A stretch of DNA of 64,000 bases from Symbiotaphrina buchneri. Lineage: Eukaryota > Ascomycota > Symbiotaphrinales > Symbiotaphrinaceae. The notes below the pieces were generated by a model. It saw only the letters and a program-made list of their open reading frames with translations. It was not told the DNA's origin and did not search any database. Position numbers and translations under genes: made by a program. Where the stretch lies: assembly GCA_001599915.1 (NCBI GenBank), contig BCIG01000028.1:310001-374000 (forward strand). Direction: 5' to 3'. Below are positions 56,727 to 64,000 of this stretch, piece by piece; position 1 is the stretch's first letter; each line of letters begins with the position of its first letter.

Positions 56727-57702
56727 ACTCGCAGACTACTAGGGACCTAATACTTTATCGAACAGAAATAATCAAAGAACAGCAACACTGAAGTGAAATG
56801 CGACCAGTATTTATTGACGAATTTAGATGCGAACGAGATGCGAAAAAGTTTCAATAATGTCGGCCTGTCACTTCGGCGTGGTTACGACTATGCCGTAAGA
56901 GGCTTTCTCAGAGATAGGCCTGGCCGAACGGGGCCATCCAGGTGACGTGAACCGATTGGCTGTGGCTTTCGGCAGTTGCGATAAAGTTGCTCCGCGAATC
57001 ATCGCTTTTTGGATTCGCGTAATAAAATCGATTGATACTTTTCCCGACCACGAGCGCCCGATGCCAGTCCAGATCTGGCGGCAGAACGACCTGGATGGTT
57101 ACCGAGGTCTAGAAATGCATCTGGAGATCTTCCGGATGCGGCAACTGGAGCAACGGTAACACGAGGAGTGAGAAAGATGCTGCTGTTCCCCGATGACGGT
57201 AATGGGTATTCCATCTCCGCGGCCCGCTTGGAAAGCTTCCTCGGTTTAAGCTTAAGGGTCCAAGCTTTGTGCCCGCCAAGTCAGAACCAGGTCTCCTCAA
57301 TGCCTTTGAACTAAAATCAGAATATCAGCTCATCGAACTTGGTAGTGGTAAATCTCTGGGATTCAACCGTTACGTTCTTCAAAGCTGGATGCAGACATTA
57401 AATATTATGAATGCGAGGGCCTCAAGGCGAGCATGCCACCGCGCATCCTCCAAAGCGAATAGCGCAGGATGCCAGGACAGCAGGACGCCGAGTCCCTTGA
57501 AAGGAAGGAACGAACAACTGCCCGAAGCCAGCAAAATTCCGACTTCCCTAAGAGATCCACATGCCAACATCATTTCTACCTAATCTCTGCGATCAACTCC
57601 TGACGAGCGTCCGACACCGTGTTTCTCGATTCCATCACTACTGGCCGACCCTCTCCTTATACCAGCTTCCAGCTGTCGAGCTTCGTGACCCGTGGTTTTG
57701 GA
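56727..57702. other. Divergent region, amino-acid transporter / BTB-like gene 1
   Basis: About 975 bp without a supportable gene. The boundary between the housekeeping block and the BTB-like cluster lies here. Confidence 0.55.
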
Positions 57703-59288
57703 ATGGCACCCCCGGCAAAGCGCGTTATGCCGATCTTAATCTCCCGGAAGCCGGACTACATCCTCCAGATTGCCCAGGATGGAGACGTTATAATAGAGGT
57801 TGGGGGCATAATCTCTCCTGCAAAGTGCCACATGAAGGTCTCGAGCGAAATTCTCGGTTCAGCTTCTCTGGTCCTTCAAATCTTGTTGACGTCGACGGTC
57901 CCCGAAAAACAAGCAGGACCCCCCGAAGTCAGTGACCAAGCTGCTATCAACAGTCCCCTGCGCCTCAACTTCGAGGATGTCGATCCAGTTTCAGTGTTCA
58001 TCGTTCTGAAAGTGCTACACTATCAAAAAGATGTTGTCCCGGAAGATAAACTGGAGATGGACCGCCTCAACAAGATCACAACAATCGTCCAACGGTACAA
58101 ATTGCGGAAGGCTCTTGCGTTATGGCTGCCCTTATGGTTTGGGTTATGGACAGTGTCCGCGATAACCCCAGGCAGTGACCAGTGGCTTTTCCTTTCAAGT
58201 GCCATACCACGCAAAGAAGAGTTCCAACAAATCACGAGAAGCTTGATCCTCAACACCAAGTTCTCTCGTGATGGCCGATTAGTGGATGCCAATCTCAAGG
58301 ACATTGGAGCGGGCGTGCCATCACGTATATTGGGTCAGCTCCGTAATCCTTTCCCGGCTGTCAGCCCCTTACTGACAATATCCAAGCGGAGTTGATCAAC
58401 GCTCGTGAGGTGGTCTTCAAAATGATCCTATCAGTCACTCGCGCTACAATCCAACGACTTTTACGCTCTGGCATGGAGCCGCTTTGCCCTCATGCCCGTG
58501 AAAGTGAAGGTTGCGACAATGCCAACCTGGCTATCTTGTTGCAGAGTCTACCGGCGATGGGCAGCAGTCAAGCCCAAAGCTTCACCTACTTGGAACCGCG
58601 CGACTTATCGCACATGTCTATATCTCATTATATGACACTGGTATTCGAGATGGAGTCTGGAGCAATTGACCAGAAACTTGAACGAAAACAGTTGGTCCTT
58701 AGCCACTCCGGATGCAATGTCGGCCGGCGGATTATACTACAAAGCCGTAAGCTACTGAATAACTTGATTGGATTGAGCATTGAAGATCCATCCCAGGTTC
58801 GCTTCTCAACGATGTTTATCTGGGTGAAGACATTATCCGGCTTGGACGTTCCTGTCCTATGCAGCCCCATCACTACCGTTGCTTCCCTCAGATCCGAGGT
58901 TCGTACTCAATATGGACTCTTATCCCAAGTAGGGTCTCTCTCATACGCAGGAGTACACCTTGCCGACGCTACTAAGCTCAGTTCTCATGATATAGTAAAG
59001 GGATCACGCATTTTGTTGATCTCGGATGGATGGGGAGCTTGCGGCTGTCGATGCGGTTGTGGAACCTTCTCCTATCCTGCTGCAGTGATACCACCGCCAA
59101 CCGGACATGCCTCTCAAGAAGATTTCGACGTAGACTCAGATGAAACTGCATGTGGGTCTCTTTCCTCCGACGAGGACGATACACCCACGTCGGCTTGTCA
59201 GCTGCAGGAAGATAAACGCAGACAACTTTCAGCTCGGCGACGGGATGGCCCATTACGACGTAGGAACCTTGGGAACTCCGGCTCATGA
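57703..59288 (+). CDS. BTB-like protein with C-terminal ubiquitin-like domain, copy 1
   Basis: Exon 57703 to about 58333 (or 58342) and exon 58387-59288. Two donors 9 bp apart (gtcagc at 58334, gtaatc at 58343) both keep the frame, giving 510 or 513 residues. The N-terminal third resembles a BTB/POZ fold (DGDVIIEVGGIISPAKCHMK, VSSEILGSAS, then LKVLHYQKDVVPED and IVQRYKLRKALALW). The middle is helical and unrecognised. From about residue 353 there is a ubiquitin-like domain (MFIWVKTLSGLDVPVL, LRSEVRTQYGLL, LSYAGVHLADATKLSSHDIV, ILLI), starting just like ubiquitin's MQIFVKTLTG. Directly after it comes a Cys cluster, GACGCRCGCGTF, and then a Ser/Asp-rich and basic tail. The ATG at 57703 is the first in frame. 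Function unknown; BTB proteins often serve as Cullin-3 adaptors, so a ubiquitin-pathway role is conceivable. Confidence 0.7.
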
Positions 59289-60064
59289 TCTTACTGACGG
59301 CCTTGAGATATACTCGGTCCGGACATGTCCTTTCGAGCCAATGCAGGGATGAAGCAATCGTAGAGGCTGCAAGCCAGTCTGATGATGGATTTGGCATACA
59401 ATTGAGAACAGCAGTGCAACAATGAGCAATTACGTGTCCTATACAACGACGTTCTCTCATGATAAGATGCTTCCTCCAGGTAGACAATGGTGAATTGTGC
59501 GACCAGTAACTTTTGCATGTCTGCAGTATGTGCTCCTTGCGTTAACTTTGGCATTCACTCACCGATGTTTACAATCACTCAGTCACCCGCCTCCCACTCG
59601 CCCACCACCCACACACTTGTCCTCTCGCCCAACCGTCGGCTTCCGCACTCTTCTTCTCTTCACCAAAGCAAAGCTCGGCGCCGAGCCATCGCCATCGAAC
59701 CATCGTCTGCGTTGAGAGTATCATCTCAGTAGGTCATCGTGCATCGTCTGAATCTTGATTACTACAGATAGAGATCGTGAGATCCAGTGATTCCACCGTT
59801 GTGTCCGTAGAAGTGAACGGTGGTGAGGAATCGGAGTCAATCAGCGAAATTGAGACCTCAAGGTAAGTGACAAGAGAATCGTTCCTTTGATCATATATCG
59901 ATAGCTGTACGATGCTGATCGTGATAGCAGATCGTACCTGCGATTTGGAATCGTGGATCGTTCCTCATCGGCGATCCAAATTGATCATCTCATCGTTGAC
60001 TATCTCATTTCAGTCATTGTGAATCATCCTGGAACTCCGTGGATCAAGTTCACAGAGTACCAAA
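59289..60064. other. Intergenic between BTB-like copies 1 and 2
   Basis: About 775 bp. Nothing coding is supported. 59.84-60.03 kb is rich in gatc/tcat words (imperfect short repeats). Confidence 0.5.
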
Positions 60065-61788
60065 ATGCCACCAGCTACGAGACTCAGTCAGATGGTTGCC
60101 ATTAGATACCCGTACAATGTTCCCGTGAGAGCTCCGCAGATTCCAACCATTCCTGCTGCTCCAGTTGGCCATGGACCTCCGTGGGATGAAGAACTCGATC
60201 ATCAGGGAGATACGAGCATATACCTCCGTGGCAGGAAGCTGCGTGGGTCATTTCTACAGCTATCACTTGCTTCACCGGTGTTTCAAGCAGCCATGACCAG
60301 ACTTCCTGCGACAATTGGTTCTCAAGCTCCCGGGTACACGCTGGCCCTGGAGAATGATGATCCTTGGTTGATGACATTGGTCGTTAGAGCTATCCATTTC
60401 CGCAATGATCTCATTCCGGAGCAGCTGAATAACTTCCAGGAACTGGTTAAATTTGCAAACATCTATCAGAAGTATCAGTTGGGGAGAGCTGTGCGTGTTT
60501 GGGCGAACGTATGGTCGGCACCCTTCATGAGATATGCGGGAACTCCGGGGTATGAGGGATGGCTGCACGTTGCCCTTATCTTTGAGAATGCTCAAGCGTT
60601 CAAGGCGGCCACACGCAACATCATTCTCAACAGCAAAATTGCCGCAGATGGAAGATTCTTGGTAGGTGACGGCAGCTCAGGTAACAGCTACAACATCCCT
60701 GGACCACTTCGAGGTACGTAACATACCTTACCTTACGATGTGATATCCCGTACTAATGATGCATCGTTGCAGATGAGATATATCACGCCCGTTCTGATGC
60801 GCTGGATGCAATCATCATCAACGCCCGATCCCTTGCGGAACGACTCGTCTCCTTCGGAATCTGCAAGGCGAGGATCAGATCTGAAGTCTGCGACAATGCG
60901 ACCCTGGCATGCCTCATGAGGGCTATGCCTTCCTTGATTGCTTTCCCAGGCGCGAAAACCCTGTGCGTCAGTCCAAGTATTATCGAACTTCGTGAAATAC
61001 TGGCCGGAATGGGACATCGAGACGGGGTGCCAAACCACAGCCATGATGGTCAAGGGCAAAATCACGCAAACTGCACTCTCCGCACCCTCTTGCTTCCGCA
61101 GATCGATGCCATCATCGGTAGACTCACCGGTATCCATGTCAAATGCGAACCCATCAGACTTCGAATCGTCACTACAAGCCGAGAGTTCAGGGTCGTGGAA
61201 GTCAAGATCAATAAATATTGCACGATGCGGCAGTTGAAGCTCAAGTATGGAGCCATGGAAGGCATGTCTGCCGACAAGATGGATATCAACTACAGAGGAA
61301 CCCTCCCGTGTGACGACAAGGCTCTGGCGGACTATCCTTTCATCCAGGAGAACACGATTCTGCATTTTGCACCACGGAGGAGCGTTTGGATACGTGGTTG
61401 CCATTGCGAATGTCATCAACCGGATCTGTATCGAGCAGACCTTGGAGATGAGATGAACGCAGCGCGACTTAACTGGCCAAACCAAGTTGTGGAGGGGCAA
61501 GCAAGAGTCGGGCTTGTCCACGTCGGCAGAGCACAACAGACTGTGGACCAAGAACAAGCAGCCGAACCTGACAGGGAGGTCCCGCAGCAGAATGCGATGA
61601 AGGAAGAAGAGCAGGTGGAGGAGCAGCTAGAGGCGGAGGCAAAGCCGTCTTTTCCACAGAACACCCCCAGCCCCCTCAGCACGCTCAGCCAGAACACAGT
61701 TCCTCCCAAGAAGAACGATGAAGGGTTCCCCTGGTACGGAGGTTCTCCGGGGGCCGAAGCGTACGGATCTGCGTTCCATTGGCTTTGA
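60065..61788 (+). CDS. BTB-like protein with C-terminal SUMO/ubiquitin-like domain, copy 2
   Basis: Exons 60065-60713 and 60773-61788 (59 bp intron with a tactaat branch site) give 554 residues. It shares the architecture of copy 1: an N-terminal BTB-like region (DTSIYLRGRKLRGSFLQLSL, LVVRAIHFRNDLIPEQ, FANIYQKYQLGRAVRVW), an internal block (WLHVALIFENAQAFKAATRN, IILNSKIAADGRF) matching copy 1's WLFLSSAIPRKEEFQQITRS, LILNTKFSRDGR, an intron just after it, and a helical block (INARSLAERLV against INAREVVFKMI). A ubiquitin-like domain at about residues 344-415 (IRLRIVTTSREFRVVEVKI, MRQLKLKYGAMEGM, INYRGTLPCDDKALADY, TILHF) is closer to SUMO/Rad60 type. It is again followed by a Cys motif, RGCHCECHQPD, and then a Glu/Gln-rich tail. 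Sequence identity between copies looks low, so the duplication is old. Confidence 0.75.
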
Positions 61789-62609
61789 GTAGACCAGCCG
61801 AATATCACGGGCCCATGAGGTGGAGCTTGGGATAGCATAACAAAGTTCCCAGACCTAGATGCTAGGTTCTGGAGGGAAAATAAGGTGGCAGAAAACTGAG
61901 GAGAGGGTCTTTCTGTGGCACAGGGCAGGTCGTGGCAGATGTTTGTAAAATAGTTTCGAAATTGAGCCCTCAGTCCCACCAGTCACCTTTTTGGGTCGAA
62001 TTGTATGAACTGGTGAACGATTGTGCTTCAATGACTACAGACGATATAGCCTAGTGGACATGGTCACCGAAATTATCGTGGAGGTTAGTCTGGAGACGAA
62101 TGTGGACAATAGGTATTGTGACAATCATCGACAGCCACCCCATTGAGCGAATCCGCAAGGCAAACAATAATCCACATTCACTGCAGGATCCGCACAACCC
62201 CGCTCTCCAGCCGTTTGCTCAACTTTTCCCCTGGACCAACCTTATAAAGAACCTATCCCGGCCGCCAGACTCCTCCCAACTCCATCTCTTGCTTTCACGG
62301 CCTCTGCATATCTTAGGAGCTAACTCTGCTATTCTTTCATCCATCTATCTTCCTGTTCTACTACCCATCTCCAGACCTTTGTTAGCATTGGCTTCATCTA
62401 GAAACAGCCAAACACAACCATCTACACCGATTGGATACCTTCAGCTTATCTGGAATTTCAGCAAGGTATGTCTCCACATTCCGTTTTTGCAGCTGAAACA
62501 TATCGCTGACTTTGGCAAGAGTCTCATCATCCAAATTGTACGTCAACCTTAGCTACTGTTCCGATGAACACTATTATCCCCAATCCCCGTTGCCTGGCCT
62601 GCCCGTACT
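61789..62609. other. Intergenic upstream of the degenerate copy 3
   Basis: About 820 bp. A + ORF (62100-62552) of 150 codons has no recognisable motif; it might overlap a first exon of copy 3, but this cannot be supported. Confidence 0.45.
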
Positions 62610-62986
62610 GACCGATTTGATGACAGCCACGTCTCCCAGATATTCTATCTGTCCCATAAATTCGATGTTTATGTTTCCCACGTATTCGACGATGAGGACT
62701 CCGAACACCGGAACAGGACATCATCTTATTCCTACGCGCAAGAGGAAGAGGAAGAGGAAGATGACTGTCTCCGACGAACCCAGGTATGCTGTCTATGCGA
62801 GACACTATTTTACCGCGCCTTGTTGATGACTGGCTCTACGTATCAATTATCATTGGTCACAACGAAGCATTCCAGAAGATTGCAAGGTATCTGGCAATAA
62901 CTATGACCCTTGATGCAGGAGGAAATCTTGTAACGGAACAGGGCAATTTGCTTACGGGGGTGCCAAAGCACTATCAAGATCAGTAA
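62610..62986 (+). pseudogene. Degenerate third BTB-like copy
   Basis: Two pieces in different frames recall the middle of copies 1 and 2. The frame from 62610 reads DRFDDSHVSQIFYLSHKFDV, like the INKITTIVQRYKLRKA-type helix. After an acidic run, the frame of 62786-62986 reads DDWLYVSIIIGHNEAFQKIA then YLAITMTLDAGGNL, clearly parallel to WLFLSSAIPRKEEFQQITRS and WLHVALIFENAQAFKAATRN. The two frames do not join by any intron of plausible length, and a stop follows at 62984. No ubiquitin-like domain was found downstream. It is most likely a truncated pseudogene; a very diverged gene with an unusual splice is the alternative. Confidence 0.5.
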
Positions 62987-63401
62987 CCCACAATGGGCTT
63001 GTCATTTTAGGTGCAGGCGGTATCCTCACTTCCGCAAATCCGATCAAAGAGGACTTGATCCATATCTTATGTTCCTGGAGACCTTCAGGTCTCTATTACG
63101 CACGTCCAGATATACTGACGGTGGCCGAAGCTCATATACCCTCTACTTCTCGTGTACAGGCAGTCCGCAAGGACCAATAGTATGATGACACATCTGAGCA
63201 TGCAGAGCCCATGTTACACCAATGCGCAGCTCAGCTGAAGCTCCTCCCTCCATGCCACAGCCTCACAGCCTGGCATCACTTTACATATCCTCCACGACTT
63301 CGCCTTCTTTCGAGCGATCTTCCAGTCAGCGGCCTCTTGCATCTCCAGAGCGATATACAAATCCTGCCCGCAAGGCCCTTCACGAACGTACTTAGCCCAA
63401 G
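62987..63401. other. Region upstream of the STAND/NLR gene
   Basis: About 415 bp. Another short open frame (about 63009-63179) follows the copy 3 remnant without recognisable motif. Promoter of the NLR-like gene expected here. Confidence 0.45.
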
Positions 63402-64000
63402 ATGTCTGGCATAGGCGAAGCGTCTGCCATAATCGCAGTCATAGAGCTGTCGGTAGAGATCATTCGATGGTGCAACGAGTACCGAGTTGCGGTCAAGGGG
63501 GCACGGAACGATATTGAGCGCTTAAGCACCGGCATTTTGACTCTTCAGGACATCCTCAGGGACCTGGAGGACCTTACGGCCAGCCAAAACTCTAACAAAC
63601 TCCCAATGTTGGTCTCACTTGGAGAGCCTGCCGGTCTGATTGAGCAGTGTCGTGGGGAGCTCGCGAGGTTGAAAGAGAAGCTGAGCTTCAAGGATGGCAA
63701 TGGCCCGATCAAGAAGACGGGATTGCGTACATCGCTCAAGTGGCCCTTTAGTAAGAAGGAAGTTGACAGCATGCTGGCGAACATCGAGAGGCATAAGTCG
63801 TCCCTGTTGACAGCTCTCAGTACGGGTCAGACGTATGGATCCCTGAATTTTCTTGTGTATTATTACGATTAGAACGTGCAAATACTGAGATAGGTAATAG
63901 GTCAATAAATCTTAGTGCCGAGAACGGCGTCAGAGAGCTACGCCACGACTTCGCAACGTTCCGTGTGGATGAAAATCGGGATGCTATAATACGATGGTTA
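63402..64000 (+). CDS. N-terminus of a STAND/NLR-type protein, 3' part outside the window
   Basis: Exon 63402-63832, a 68 bp intron (63833-63900), and exon 63901 to beyond the window end. The first exon encodes an all-helical domain: MSGIGEASAIIAVIELSVEI, NEYRVAVKGARNDIERLSTG, ILTLQDILRDLEDL, ... SMLANIERHKSSLLTALST. This matches the fungal N-terminal STAND domain (PigL_N/HeLo-like group) that precedes NACHT or NB-ARC domains in fungal NLRs. The second exon continues in frame with the typical linker (ENGVRELRHDFATF, DENRDAIIRWL). The splice junction completes a Thr codon. The nucleotide-binding and repeat domains would lie past 64 kb. Such proteins act in heterokaryon incompatibility and defence. 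It sits directly after the BTB-like cluster. Confidence 0.78.

Overview
The window is chromosomal DNA of a filamentous ascomycete (Pezizomycotina). The genes carry many short introns (mostly 48-70 bp, GT..AG, often with a CTAAC/CTGAC-like branch site). The gene content is that of a mould: neutral trehalase, glyoxylate-cycle isocitrate lyase, an FHL1-type forkhead factor, a PKA regulatory subunit, a type 2 glycosyltransferase of hyphal growth, a secreted CAP protein, a WSC-type hydrolase and a fungal STAND/NLR. Order or genus cannot be fixed from this sequence alone. No rRNA, tRNA, CRISPR array or intact transposon was found.

Layout. 1-7.5 kb: 3' part of neutral trehalase, complete isocitrate lyase and an F-box-like/Cys-cluster protein, all on +. 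7.7-9.2 kb: a broken secreted alpha/beta-hydrolase with a WSC remnant (-), followed by a gene-poor 3 kb. 12.3-24.2 kb: a housekeeping block with GT2 glycosyltransferase (apparent frameshift near the C-terminus), TEN1 (-), SNF7 (+), FHL1-like (-) and a 2OG-Fe(II) oxygenase (+) whose 1 kb intron holds an ORF. 25.3-29.3 kb: a DHA1-type MFS exporter and a CAP/PR-1 protein. 29.6-36.5 kb: an accessory segment with a ~0.5 kb foldback repeat and two long, repeat-rich, disordered reading frames of unknown function. 37-56.7 kb: a small Cys-rich membrane protein, hexose transporter, PAP2 lipid phosphatase, CBM48 (Crp1/Mdg1-like) protein, PKA regulatory subunit, BCAS2/Cwf7 splicing factor, neutral ceramidase and a 12-exon amino-acid transporter. 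57.7-64 kb: a tandem cluster of BTB-like/ubiquitin-like fusion genes (two apparently intact, one degenerate), followed by the 5' end of a STAND/NLR gene.

Connections. Trehalase and the PKA regulatory subunit belong to the same nutrient-signalling axis: PKA activates neutral trehalase in yeast. Isocitrate lyase, the hexose transporter and the MFS genes belong to carbon use and transport. Ceramidase and the PAP2 phosphatase are both lipid enzymes. These are loose functional links, not an evident cluster.

The best candidate for something undescribed is the terminal 6 kb: paralogous BTB-like proteins that each carry a C-terminal ubiquitin/SUMO-like fold and a Cys-rich motif, next to an NLR. The foldback repeat and the two repetitive disordered proteins are the next most unusual items.
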